Shown: positions 1-6,731 of the stretch, piece after piece
Layout: each line of letters opens with the position of its first letter
How positions within the stretch are numbered: position 1 is the first letter of the stretch
Assembly: GCA_964348745.1 (NCBI GenBank)
Contig: CAYGDT010000027.1
Coordinates: 1 to 16,570, forward strand
Direction of reading: 5' to 3'
DNA: 16,570 bases
Origin: CAYGDT01 sp964348745
GTDB taxonomy: Bacteria; Patescibacteriota; Gracilibacteria; Peribacterales; Peribacteraceae
Notes under the pieces: generated by a model
Told to the model about the DNA's origin: nothing
What the model saw: the letters and a program-made list of their open reading frames with translations, nothing else
The model's database searches: none
Position numbers and translations under genes: made by a program

Positions 1-1283
1 GTACCTGTCTGTCCGATGATGTAGAAGTGGCGGAACCGATCTTCATTCGACATAAATATTTTTCGCTTCTCACCTCGAATGGTGTTCGTCCCAAGATAGA
101 GGCCTTCCTGTGGAACGTCTTTCGGGGCGGGCGCGATTTTATACTTCTGCCACTTGATCATATCCACCTTGTTGTATTTGATATTGGGAAGGTGGAAAAA
201 GGTCGAAAGTTCTGTGGTGCCGACGAGCATCGGCTTGTACATGAGTATCTGACGAAGAGGACGACGCGGATTTCTGCGGATGAACCGTTCAATCACATCG
301 GATTTCCTGATGATATGCGGGCGCTTGAAACTGTTGCCGCGGACGGCATCGAACTGTGCAAATGCAGTGATAATGCCCTGCAGAACGCTGTTGGCTTTTG
401 CCGGCGACTGACCGGATCCGACTGCGCGAACAACGCATTCATAGCCGGGATTACATGCTTTTTCATCCAGCATTTTACTGCGCTCTTCCTGCACTTGCGT
501 CACACGGTTCCCCGTGCCCTGCGTGTCTTTCAGATCGATGACTTCGGATGCCTCCGAGGACGTAAGAAGAGAGAAAAACGCACTGAGCCACGAGACGGGG
601 TTATACCACTCGGCGCTTTGTTTCTTTGGGTTGATCATACGAACAGCGGCTTTTTGCAGTTTCTTCTGCCACCCGGACGACGCAGGGCGAATGACGAACT
701 GCACTGCGGCGCCTTCGTTGAGTTGCAGCTTGGAAAAAGCGTTGGTGATGGCATTCAGCGGATCGCTCTTAAGTTCCTGATAGGTTTTAAATGAGAAGGA
801 AAAATCTTTTGCCGGGAGCAATGATTCTGCGGCTACGTGCGAATCACTCGTGAAAATGTTGTAGTCATCGACTTCGCTGATGATCACGTCCGGATAGAAC
901 GACGTCACCTGCTTTTCTACGATGGCCACGAGCCGACGAGGACAGACGACGAAGAAGAGAATCTCGCCTCCGAGGGCGGCATACTCCAGCGACAGGTAAT
1001 CCTGACCCAGAAAAAAGCGCGAGAGCCGCGTGTTGTAGATTCCGTAGAGCGACTGGAAGAAGTGATCCATGACACCCAGCACTTCCTTGAAATCCTGTCC
1101 TGTCGAAAACTGCTCCGAAGACGTTTCTTTATCTTCCTTGCTTTCTTTCTTCGGAACCAATATTTGCAGAAATACCATTTCCTCCTCGCGTTTAATATCT
1201 TCGATGCGACGCAGGATCCAAAGCGCAGCCAGCGTAGCAAGCGCCGCTCCAAGAATGCCGATGAGGATGTTGAGGAGCGCCAC
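1..1283 (-). CDS. Membrane-anchored VirB4/VirD4-like (type IV secretion) ATPase, N-terminal part, cut by left edge
   Basis: The minus-strand frame stays open from about 1340 to base 1, so only the first ~427 residues are present. From the GTG at 1281-1283 the protein begins with one hydrophobic segment (residues 1-20, ALLNILIGILGAALATLAAL) followed by basic residues, then a charged linker and a soluble region, and ends at the window edge in IIGQTG plus the first two bases of a Thr codon. This is the beginning of a Walker A P-loop (GxTGxGKS/T), as in HerA/FtsK/VirD4-type pumping ATPases. A long N-terminal region before a late P-loop fits the large conjugation or pilus ATPases often annotated as type IV secretion DNA-binding proteins in Patescibacteria. 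No in-frame ATG lies upstream of the membrane segment, so GTG is the best start; an internal ATG near 1187 would lose the anchor. It lies 57 nt downstream of a receiver-domain gene on the same strand and may be cotranscribed. Function is inferred, because the ATPase core is outside the window. Confidence 0.72.
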   Translation of the reverse strand, partial: MALLNILIGILGAALATLAALWILRRIEDIKREEEMVFLQILVPKKESKEDKETSSEQFSTGQDFKEVLGVMDHFFQSLYGIYNTRLSRFFLGQDYLSLEYAALGGEILFFVVCPRRLVAIVEKQVTSFYPDVIISEVDDYNIFTSDSHVAAESLLPAKDFSFSFKTYQELKSDPLNAITNAFSKLQLNEGAAVQFVIRPASSGWQKKLQKAAVRMINPKKQSAEWYNPVSWLSAFFSLLTSSEASEVIDLKDTQGTGNRVTQVQEERSKMLDEKACNPGYECVVRAVGSGQSPAKANSVLQGIITAFAQFDAVRGNSFKRPHIIRKSDVIERFIRRNPRRPLRQILMYKPMLVGTTELSTFFHLPNIKYNKVDMIKWQKYKIAPAPKDVPQEGLYLGTNTIRGEKRKIFMSNEDRFRHFYIIGQTG

Positions 1284-1340
1284 GGAGATATCGTACCATT
1301 GATGAAGATTACACGTTGCTCGTTTTGGTGTTGCAGGGGT

Positions 1341-1736
1341 TTAGTGTTTCTGCCCCCAGTACTGTTTTGCCTTCAAGAGAGTATCGACCATCTCGAGCAA
1401 TTTACGGATGGTCATTTCGCTCTTGATAAAGTAATCATCTGCCCCGAGTTCCTCGCCCTTCTGGCGATTTTTCTCGTCGCCGAAGTTCGTGAGCATGATG
1501 ACGGGGAATGCGCGTTGTTCGCGCGGATAGTTCTGTAGAACGCCAAATCCATCAAGAACAGGCATGTTCACGTCGAGGATCAGAATATCCGGTGCTTTCT
1601 TCTTAATTTCCGCAATGGCTTCCTCTCCGTTTTGTGCCGTACGTATTTTATAGCCGGCAATCGTAAATTTCTTCATGTAAACATCGCGCAGCACGGCGTC
1701 GTCTTCAGCAATGAGGATATCGGCGTTAGGAGCCAT
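1341..1736 (-). CDS. Stand-alone response regulator receiver domain (CheY-like)
   Basis: The 131-aa product is a single receiver domain with no output domain. The acidic cluster E11-D12-D13, the phospho-acceptor D55 in LILDVNMP, T83 in MLTN and K105 in FIKSE occupy the canonical positions, so phosphorylation by a histidine kinase should be possible. The length matches CheY/Spo0F-type proteins. No kinase is visible in the window. It sits between tsf and the T4SS-type ATPase, all on the minus strand, and is 57 nt from the ATPase start, so it may regulate that apparatus; this is inference only. The start is the ATG at 1734-1736. There is no Shine-Dalgarno site, but a near-perfect promoter ends 7 nt before the ATG, so the message is probably leaderless. 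Confidence 0.93.
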   Translation of the reverse strand: MAPNADILIAEDDAVLRDVYMKKFTIAGYKIRTAQNGEEAIAEIKKKAPDILILDVNMPVLDGFGVLQNYPREQRAFPVIMLTNFGDEKNRQKGEELGADDYFIKSEMTIRKLLEMVDTLLKAKQYWGQKH

Positions 1737-1743
1737 ACTGATT

Positions 1744-1772
1744 ATTATAACAGAAAATCACAAAACAGTAAA
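1744..1772 (-). promoter_or_regulatory. Sigma70-type promoter of the receiver gene, extended -10, leaderless arrangement
   Basis: On the minus strand TTTACT (1767-1772) and TATAAT (1744-1749) are separated by 17 bp. TGT directly precedes TATAAT, giving an extended -10 (TGTTATAAT). The -10 ends 7 nt before the ATG, so transcription should begin at or next to the start codon. Confidence 0.7.
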
Positions 1773-1860
1773 CAGTCAAATCGCTTCATAAACCTTGGTA
1801 TTCTCCGCCTTTTGCCAATTCAATGCAAAGGGAATTTTTACGAGGAAACAAAGGAGACCA

Positions 1861-1931
1861 ATGAAACCAGGGATCTCCGGTCTCTCCGGTCTCTCCGGTC
1901 TCTCCGGTCTCTCCGGTTTCCCCGGTTTCAT
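1861..1931. repeat. Nonamer tandem repeat (CTCCGGTCT) inside an inverted-repeat frame
   Basis: The 9-bp unit CTCCGGTCT occurs about 4.7 times in a row at 1875-1916. It is bracketed by a 12-bp inverted repeat with one mismatch (ATGAAACCAGGG at 1861-1872, CCCCGGTTTCAT at 1920-1931). On the plus strand the right arm is followed by TTTTTA. The element begins 3 nt after the tsf stop codon. It may act as a 3' hairpin for tsf, but the T-run is on the opposite strand from tsf transcription. Confidence 0.75.
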
Positions 1932-1933
1932 TT

Positions 1934-2704
1934 TTATATCGCAAACCTCACGTACTCCGTCACATCTTGCCCTCCGAGCAGATCCTTGATGAGTTTCCCT
2001 GGTTCTTTGACGAATTCCTGCGTCAGCAGAGAGTTTTCCTCGCGGAATTTCTTTTCCTTTCCGATCATGATTTTCTCCATGATTGCCTCGGGCTTACCTT
2101 CATTGCTCAGCTGTGCTTTCCAGATTTCGCGCTCTTTGACAAGCAGCTCCTCGCTGACGTCTTCCGGTCGTACATACGTTGGACTCATGGCAGCTGCGTG
2201 CATGGCGATATCCTTGGCAAGTTCAGGCGATCCTCCGCTCAGGCCGATGACCACGCCGATCTTTCCATTGCTGTGGATGTAGACGCCGGAGACTGCGGCT
2301 TCCGTCAACTGGAGCGATCCGAGTGTGATGTTTTCGCCAAGTTTCTGTACGAGCTCCGGAAGTTTTTTTGCAGCGGCGGCATGCGTCGCATCGACGCCTT
2401 CGCTCAGAAGGAGATTGGCAAGCTCCTGACCCATCGTTCTGAAATTCTCGTCGCGAGCGACGAAATCCGTTTCACACTGCAATGTTACCAGAGCGGATTT
2501 GCCACCTTTGGTTGCGGAAAACACCGATCCTTCGGATTGCGCGCGGTCGGCTTTCTTCGCTGCGGATGCAACGCCCTTCTTGCGGAGAACATCGATCGCT
2601 TTCTCTTCATCACCGTGTGCTTCTTCAAGCGCCTTTTTACATTCCATCATCGAGACACCCGTGCGGGCGCGGAGGGAAGCAACTGCTTTGGCATCAATGG
2701 ACAT
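1934..2704 (-). CDS. tsf: Elongation factor Ts
   Basis: EF-Ts is the guanine nucleotide exchange factor of EF-Tu. The 256-aa product begins with the UBA-like N-terminal domain (residues 3-45, LRARTGVSMMECKKALEEA) and carries the signature TDFVARDENF at about 80-89, whose Asp-Phe pair inserts next to the EF-Tu nucleotide site. The core dimerisation region and C-terminal helices follow. The start is the ATG at 2702-2704 (MSIDAKAV). A longer in-frame start at 2755 only translates the AT-rich spacer repeat (Phe/Asn-rich) and would overlap rpsB, so it is rejected. It lies 37 nt downstream of rpsB, the classical rpsB-tsf order, and is probably cotranscribed with it. No Shine-Dalgarno site is visible; the leader is pyrimidine-rich. 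Confidence 0.97.
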   Translation of the reverse strand: MSIDAKAVASLRARTGVSMMECKKALEEAHGDEEKAIDVLRKKGVASAAKKADRAQSEGSVFSATKGGKSALVTLQCETDFVARDENFRTMGQELANLLLSEGVDATHAAAAKKLPELVQKLGENITLGSLQLTEAAVSGVYIHSNGKIGVVIGLSGGSPELAKDIAMHAAAMSPTYVRPEDVSEELLVKEREIWKAQLSNEGKPEAIMEKIMIGKEKKFREENSLLTQEFVKEPGKLIKDLLGGQDVTEYVRFAI

Positions 2705-2710
2705 AGTGGA

Positions 2711-2744
2711 GAATGGAAAATTAAAAATTGAAAATTGAAAATTA
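2711..2744. repeat. AT-rich heptamer repeat in the rpsB-tsf spacer
   Basis: Four tandem 7-bp units lie at 2716-2743 (GAAAATT, AAAAATT, GAAAATT, GAAAATT), preceded by GAATGGA at 2711-2717. The array fills nearly the whole 37-nt spacer and overlaps the rpsB stop codon. GAATGGA is also the unit of the array upstream of rpsB. Confidence 0.85.
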
Positions 2745-3479
2745 AACGTCTGCATCTTCGGTACCTTCTGTACTTTTCACACCCTTCTTCTTCGCAGGCT
2801 GGCTGCCGCCCATGGCTTCCAGCACCGTGTTCATGATGAGTTCGATGGATTTCACCGCGTCATCGTTTGCAGGAATGCAAGAGGCAAACAGATCGGGGTC
2901 TGCATTTGTGTCGCAGATACCGTACACGGGGATCTTGAGTTTCTTGGCTTCCAGAACAGCAACTCGGTCGCGAACGGCATCGATGACGAAGAGTGCGTCC
3001 GGTACGCCATGCATGCCGGCAACACCCCCGAGAGCGATATCAAGTTTGGTGAGTTGCTTGCGAAGCTGCGTCTGTTCCTTCTTCGTATACTTATTGATTT
3101 CGCCGGTCTTAAAGGAGCTCTGGAGATCGAGATAGTATTTGAGGCGCTTTTTGATGGTGCTCCAGTTCGTGAGAAGTCCCGGAATCCACTTCTTCGTCAC
3201 AATAGGCTGACTGAGTGCATCGTGGAACATTTCGACGTAGGGGATGCTCTGTTGCTTTGTCGAGACAAACAGAACGACTTTGCCCTCCTTCTGGAGCTTT
3301 GCGAGGATCGCACAGACATCTTCCAGATGTTTGCGTGTCTGCTCCAAATCAAAGACGTGGACATTGTTGATGACACCGTAGATGTACGCAGCCATTTTTG
3401 GGTTCCACTTATTGCGAGGATGCCCAAGGTGGCACGCGGCGTTCAGGAGATCTTTTTCGGACACAGAAGCTGTGGCCAT
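2742..3479 (-). CDS. rpsB: 30S ribosomal protein uS2
   Basis: The 245-aa protein is a full-length S2. It has the N-terminal signature ACHLGHPRNKWNPKM (residues 15-29), the YIYGVINNVHVFDLEQT segment, the helical hairpin around residues 100-150, and the late GICDTNADPD and IPANDDA motifs that build the S2 core. The C-terminal ~20 residues are a charged, low-complexity tail. It binds late in 30S assembly near the platform and is needed for mRNA binding. The ATG at 3477-3479 is the only sensible start; no Shine-Dalgarno is present and the leader is pyrimidine-rich. It is first in the rpsB-tsf pair. The leader holds hairpins, and S2 is known to autoregulate rpsB-tsf in Escherichia coli, so similar control is possible but not shown here. 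Confidence 0.97.
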   Translation of the reverse strand: MATASVSEKDLLNAACHLGHPRNKWNPKMAAYIYGVINNVHVFDLEQTRKHLEDVCAILAKLQKEGKVVLFVSTKQQSIPYVEMFHDALSQPIVTKKWIPGLLTNWSTIKKRLKYYLDLQSSFKTGEINKYTKKEQTQLRKQLTKLDIALGGVAGMHGVPDALFVIDAVRDRVAVLEAKKLKIPVYGICDTNADPDLFASCIPANDDAVKSIELIMNTVLEAMGGSQPAKKKGVKSTEGTEDADV

Positions 3480-3483
3480 AGAG

Positions 3484-3511
3484 GAATGGAGAATGGATAG
3501 AGGAGAATGGA
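3484..3511. repeat. Heptamer tandem repeat (GAATGGA) upstream of rpsB
   Basis: The units GAATGGA, GAATGGA, TAGAGGA, GAATGGA are contiguous. On the rpsB strand they read as a pyrimidine-rich leader ending 4 nt before the ATG. The same unit occurs in front of tsf. Confidence 0.85.
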
Positions 3512-3565
3512 TAACGAGTTATCCGGTGATACATCCTTAACTTCTTTTTAACGTCTTCTCGCCTC

Positions 3566-3591
3566 GGTACGTCTGATTCATCTGACGTACC
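3566..3591. repeat. Inverted repeat in the rpsB leader region
   Basis: A perfect 8-bp stem, GGTACGTC (3566-3573) and GACGTACC (3584-3591), with a 10-nt loop lies about 87 nt upstream of the rpsB start. If transcribed it would form a leader hairpin. A regulatory role is only suggested by its position. Confidence 0.5.
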
Positions 3592-3600
3592 TTATTGCGG

Positions 3601-3660
3601 AGGATTCCTCGGTGCGCCACCCCTCGGCGCAGTCCCTACGGGACTTTGCTCAGGGTGACA
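3601..3660. repeat. REP-like dispersed intergenic element
   Basis: Read on the minus strand this stretch begins TGTCACCCTGAGC, followed by the hairpin AGTCCC-GTA-GGGACT (3631-3645) and a GC-rich, partly self-complementary tail. It resembles a family of intergenic repeats starting GTCATCCTGAGC that is scattered through many bacterial genomes. Only one copy is in this window, so its repetitive nature is inferred. Confidence 0.5.
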
Positions 3661-3770
3661 GCACACGCGGTCAGGACCGCAGCGATCAGTTAAAAGTGCG
3701 ACGCAATTGTACGGGTTTTTAAGTTGTGCACAAGGCGGGACTGTACATTCTTTCAACAATTTTTTCTTCG

Positions 3771-3804
3771 CTAAAATTCCCGGCTGCTTATGCAGCAGCC
3801 GGGG
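3771..3804 (-). terminator. Rho-independent terminator of the TIM-barrel gene
   Basis: CCCGGCTGCT (3779-3788) and AGCAGCCGGG (3794-3803) form a perfect 10-bp, GC-rich stem with a 5-nt loop. On the minus strand the stem is followed by AATTTTAG. It lies 38 nt past the stop codon of the TIM-barrel gene, which is read toward it. Confidence 0.7.
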
Positions 3805-3841
3805 TAAGAGGTTCTTTGACGGGTGACGTGGACGATTGATA

Positions 3842-4924
3842 CTACGCTCCTTTCGGTTCGCAGAGTTTAACTGCTTTGTGTAATCCGCTTAGAACTAATG
3901 ATTGGCGTGTTGAAATTGATAAATCGGCTCCTTCCGTGGAGACGTACTCGATCAACCAGTTGCCAGTGTAGCCACTGCGCCACACGTGGTCCATGAGTGC
4001 CCGATAGTCAATGAGTTGACCATCGAGGTGCAACTCGCCACGCATGCGGGCATCGTCCAGAGTGACGCCAGCAGTGTGGATATGAAGCACATATTTTTCG
4101 CACACCGCATACATTGCGAGGAGTTCGCTGGTCACGGCAAGTCTTGCATCCGCCACATCTGTGGTGCTTACCCACCTATCACGGAATTGTGCTGCTGGGT
4201 GGTAAAAGTCGAAGGCAAGCCCGCATACTTCCGGTTTCCCGATCTTTTCCAGATGCCGCAGGAACTCGATAGGATCCGAGCAGAACTGTCCAGGGTGGCC
4301 TTTCATTCCGGCGAGTGGTATATCGCCGAAATCGATGCTGTTGAGTGGCTCGAAGCAGAGCTTGATCCCCTTTGACACAGCATGTCTGCTGAGTACACGC
4401 AGCGATTGGTCGATGCGCGTCCATTGTTCTTCGGTGTCGTCGCCCGACTTGTTCCCAAAGAAGCACAACATCTTCGGAATCCCTTCCATCTTCGCAAGAT
4501 CCATCCATGCTTTCATCTGACCAACAATCTCCGCACGTCGAACTGGGTCGGCGTCTCCGATTGAGGGCCCGAAAGGTGCCTCACCGGCAAGGTCGCCACT
4601 CCACTCGCACATTGTGCAATCGATCATTTGCCCTCGTGATTTGATCAACTCCCAATGTGTTTTTGGCGGAATGTCATGTGCGCCGCCAATTTCTGCGACG
4701 GCAGCACACATTTGCTCTGGGGTGAAGTTTGCACCGCCAGCATGGATGCCACTGTTATCCAATGGCCACCAGCATACGGTGGGGATGCGTGTTGATTGTG
4801 CTTTCACGGTTCGGGTCTCCTTTGCAATGAGGGTTTGATTTTCGACAGGTTTCGCGATAAAAATCGTCGCGATGCAGAGCAAGAAAATTGCTCCGAACGA
4901 TAGGTACATTCCAATGTTCTTCAA
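3842..4924 (-). CDS. Membrane-anchored xylose-isomerase-like TIM-barrel protein (sugar isomerase/epimerase-like)
   Basis: The 360-aa protein has an N-terminal hydrophobic helix (residues 6-23) that should anchor it outside the membrane. It is not a lipoprotein: C17 follows LL instead of a small residue. A xylose-isomerase-like TIM barrel follows from about residue 48. Putative metal and active-site residues match the hydroxypyruvate isomerase/sugar-phosphate epimerase pattern: E192 in CFEPLN, D239 and H242 in AFDFYHPAAQ, H281/H283 in LHIHTAG, and E326 in WLIEYVS. The substrate cannot be told; an exported member might act on a carbohydrate or cyclitol outside the cytoplasm. The start is TTG at 4922-4924, chosen because AGGAG lies 7 nt upstream and the signal-anchor follows directly. 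It ends with TAG and has its own terminator. A strong Shine-Dalgarno and TTG start, unlike its neighbours, may mark a transferred gene. Confidence 0.85.
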   Translation of the reverse strand: MKNIGMYLSFGAIFLLCIATIFIAKPVENQTLIAKETRTVKAQSTRIPTVCWWPLDNSGIHAGGANFTPEQMCAAVAEIGGAHDIPPKTHWELIKSRGQMIDCTMCEWSGDLAGEAPFGPSIGDADPVRRAEIVGQMKAWMDLAKMEGIPKMLCFFGNKSGDDTEEQWTRIDQSLRVLSRHAVSKGIKLCFEPLNSIDFGDIPLAGMKGHPGQFCSDPIEFLRHLEKIGKPEVCGLAFDFYHPAAQFRDRWVSTTDVADARLAVTSELLAMYAVCEKYVLHIHTAGVTLDDARMRGELHLDGQLIDYRALMDHVWRSGYTGNWLIEYVSTEGADLSISTRQSLVLSGLHKAVKLCEPKGA

Positions 4925-4931
4925 AATACGT

Positions 4932-4936
4932 CTCCT
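4932..4936 (-). promoter_or_regulatory. Shine-Dalgarno site deciding the TTG start of the TIM-barrel gene
   Basis: AAAAAGGAGA on the minus strand places AGGAG 7 nt before TTG. It is the only strong Shine-Dalgarno site with standard spacing that I see before a gene in the window. Confidence 0.8.
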
Positions 4937-5020
4937 TTTTGAGTAAAGTACACACTACTTTTCCAGCAATTCGTTCTCCTTTCTGTGGTGACTTGAATGA
5001 AGCTGAAATGCCTATATTCT

Positions 5021-5108
5021 CTGAAGGAACTTCAGGTTATTTTCGTCCACGATGTTGTCAATGAACCAAACATCAGGCGAAAATCGCCTGAAAGATCACT
5101 AGTGATCT
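5021..5108. repeat. Cluster of three small perfect palindromes between the TIM-barrel gene and glyS
   Basis: CTGAAG-GAA-CTTCAG lies at 5021-5035, TCAGGCGA-AAA-TCGCCTGA at 5073-5091, and AGATCACTAGTGATCT at 5093-5108. The last two are adjacent, downstream of glyS on the minus strand and upstream of the TIM-barrel gene. No T-run follows on the glyS strand, so they are not clear terminators; they could be operators or repeat remnants. Otherwise the 269-bp spacer shows nothing. Confidence 0.6.
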
Positions 5109-5193
5109 GAACAAAAGTTCAAATCCCAAAAGGTATACAATTCTTTACGTAACGATGCAAGGATTTCCGCTCAATTCTTCTATAACTCATCAA

Positions 5194-6603
5194 TCACCGA
5201 CTCCAGTACTCCGCAATCTTGTTGCGAAGCTCTTTGATCTTCACTCGTTCCTGTTTGAGGGTGTCGCGGTCGCGGATGGTGACCGTGTCCTTTTCGCCCT
5301 GTTCTTTGTCCTCCCCGAGCGTTCCGAAGTCGACAGTAATGCACAGCGGCGTACCGATTTCGTCTTGGCGACGGTAGCGCTTGCCGATGCTTCCGGTGAC
5401 GTCGAAATCGGCAACGAGGTTGGTTTCCTTCAGGATCGTTGAATGGACATCTTTTGCTTTTTCGATGAGATGGTCTTTTTTGGAGAGCGGCAGGACCGCA
5501 ATGTCGATCGGTGCGATGCGCTTGTCGAATTTCATCACCGTGCGCACGTCGCCGTTTTCAAGTTCTTCTTCGGTGTAGGCTTCGAGAAGAAGTGTTAAAA
5601 CAGTGCGATCACAACCGAAACTCGGCTCTATGACATGGGGAAGAAATTTGCAGGTTGGGTCATCCGGATCGGTATACTTCAGTTCCTCGCCGCTGAACTT
5701 TTCATGTTGCGACAAGTCGTAGTCGCCGCGGTCTGCGAGTCCGAAGAGCTCCCCCCATCCCCACGGGAACTGGTACTCAATATCGACGGTTTGCGTGCTA
5801 TAGTGGCTGAGTTCGTCTTTCTCGTGCTGGCGGATGCGAATGTGCGTTTCATCGATACCGAGCTCGGTATACCAGTTCCACACTGTTTTCTTCCATTCTT
5901 CAAAGGCGTCTCCTTTCTGCTCTTTCTCGACAAAATACTCTATTTCCATCTGTTCGAATTCGCGCGTACGGAATGTGAAGTTTCCCGGAGTGATCTCGTT
6001 GCGAAAGGCTTTTCCTATTTGTGCGATCCCGAAGGGTAGTCTCTGTCGCCCTGTTTGAAGAACGTTCTTAAAATTCACAAAAATTCCCTGTGCGGTCTCC
6101 GGTCGTAAGTAGATAACCGCTCCTTCTCCTTCGATCACGCCCTGCTTGGTCTGGAACATGAGATTAAAATGTTTCGCAGCAGACCAGTCATTTTTGCCGC
6201 AATTGGGACAGTGAATTTTTTCTGCGGTGAGCATTGGTTGTACTTGAGCCAGCGTGAGAACTGCGGCAATTTCCACACCGAGCTTCTCTTCGAGAAGCTT
6301 ATCCCCGCGATACCGTTCATTGCAGTTTTTGCAGTCAACCAATGGATCGGCAAACGAACCGACGTGACCACTCGCTTCCCATACCTTTTTGTTCATCAAA
6401 ATAGAGCTGTCGAGCCCGACCATATCGAGACGAGAATGCACGAATGTCTTCCACCAGTGCTGCTTTACCCTGTTTTTCAGCTCAACACCGAGTGGACCGT
6501 AATCCCACGTGTTTGCCAAACCTCCGTATATTTCTGATCCGGGGAAGATAAAGCCTCTGCGTTTGCAGAGCGAGACGATCTGATCGAGGGAGGTTGCTGG
6601 CAT
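5194..6603 (-). CDS. glyS: Glycyl-tRNA synthetase, homodimeric class II type
   Basis: The 469-aa enzyme charges tRNA-Gly. Family features run in order: RGFIFPGSEIYGGLANTWDYG at the N-terminus (residues 16-35), a zinc-type C91xxC94 and C132xxC135 pair inside the insertion, YLRPETAQG (165-173), motif 2 FRNEITPGNFTFRTREFEQ (200-218, with R201), motif 3 IEPSFGCDR (325-333), and the anticodon-binding domain (about 360-469) with GKRYRRQDEIGTP. This is the single-chain alpha2 type, not the alpha/beta GlyQS form. The start is ATG at 6601-6603 (MPATSLDQIV); the frame extends upstream to 6672, but that extension lacks homology to the family. It is divergent from the PrsW gene. No Shine-Dalgarno is present, and it ends with TGA. 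The family gene is also called glyQS. Confidence 0.96.
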   Translation of the reverse strand: MPATSLDQIVSLCKRRGFIFPGSEIYGGLANTWDYGPLGVELKNRVKQHWWKTFVHSRLDMVGLDSSILMNKKVWEASGHVGSFADPLVDCKNCNERYRGDKLLEEKLGVEIAAVLTLAQVQPMLTAEKIHCPNCGKNDWSAAKHFNLMFQTKQGVIEGEGAVIYLRPETAQGIFVNFKNVLQTGRQRLPFGIAQIGKAFRNEITPGNFTFRTREFEQMEIEYFVEKEQKGDAFEEWKKTVWNWYTELGIDETHIRIRQHEKDELSHYSTQTVDIEYQFPWGWGELFGLADRGDYDLSQHEKFSGEELKYTDPDDPTCKFLPHVIEPSFGCDRTVLTLLLEAYTEEELENGDVRTVMKFDKRIAPIDIAVLPLSKKDHLIEKAKDVHSTILKETNLVADFDVTGSIGKRYRRQDEIGTPLCITVDFGTLGEDKEQGEKDTVTIRDRDTLKQERVKIKELRNKIAEYWSR

Positions 6604-6702
6604 GGGAGTGCGTTGGCGGGCAAAGCGTAACAGGGCAAGCCCCAAAAGGCTACCGTTGCCGCAATGGCACATGATTGGAAGCTTCCTAAAATACTAAAAT
6701 AG

Positions 6703-6725
6703 TGTTATAATAGATATGTTATAAA
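6703..6725 (+). promoter_or_regulatory. Tandem extended -10 promoter elements of the prsW-like gene
   Basis: TGTTATAAT (6703-6711) and TGTTATAAA (6717-6725) are two extended -10 boxes 14 bp apart. The second ends 6 nt before the ATG and would give a leaderless or nearly leaderless mRNA; the first would give a leader of about 13 nt. No good -35 hexamer is seen, as expected for extended -10 promoters. Confidence 0.55.
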
Positions 6726-6731
6726 ACAAAT

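Larger units (their letters stand above)
3480..3841. other. 362-bp gene-free spacer: rpsB leader, repeat elements, terminator
   Basis: No convincing coding frame is present. From left to right it contains a GAATGGA heptamer array (3484-3511), a palindrome GGATAAC-GA-GTTATCC (3509-3524), a hairpin GGTACGTC/GACGTACC with a 10-nt loop (3566-3591), a dispersed-repeat-like element (about 3601-3660), a short palindrome GCGGTC-AG-GACCGC (3667-3680) and a strong terminator (3771-3804). The rpsB promoter should lie here but no clear pair of hexamers was found. Confidence 0.7.

Noticed and set aside
27..1538. Two long plus-strand frames (255 and 233 aa)
   Set aside because: They are antisense to the continuous minus-strand ATPase frame and receiver gene. 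Their products are His/Cys/Phe-rich with no recognisable motif, while the minus-strand frame has a membrane helix and a P-loop.
1875..1916. Possible CRISPR array
   Set aside because: The repeats are 9-bp direct tandem units without spacers, and no cas gene is present.
1858..1989. Plus-strand collagen-like mini-ORF (Gly-Leu-Ser repeats) with GGAG 4 nt before its ATG
   Set aside because: The Gly-Leu-Ser triplets are just the translation of the 9-bp tandem repeat, and the rest is antisense to tsf.
6604..6672. Longer start for glyS (23 extra residues)
   Set aside because: The extra residues are Leu/Arg/Gly-rich, do not match the family N-terminus and reduce the divergent promoter space.
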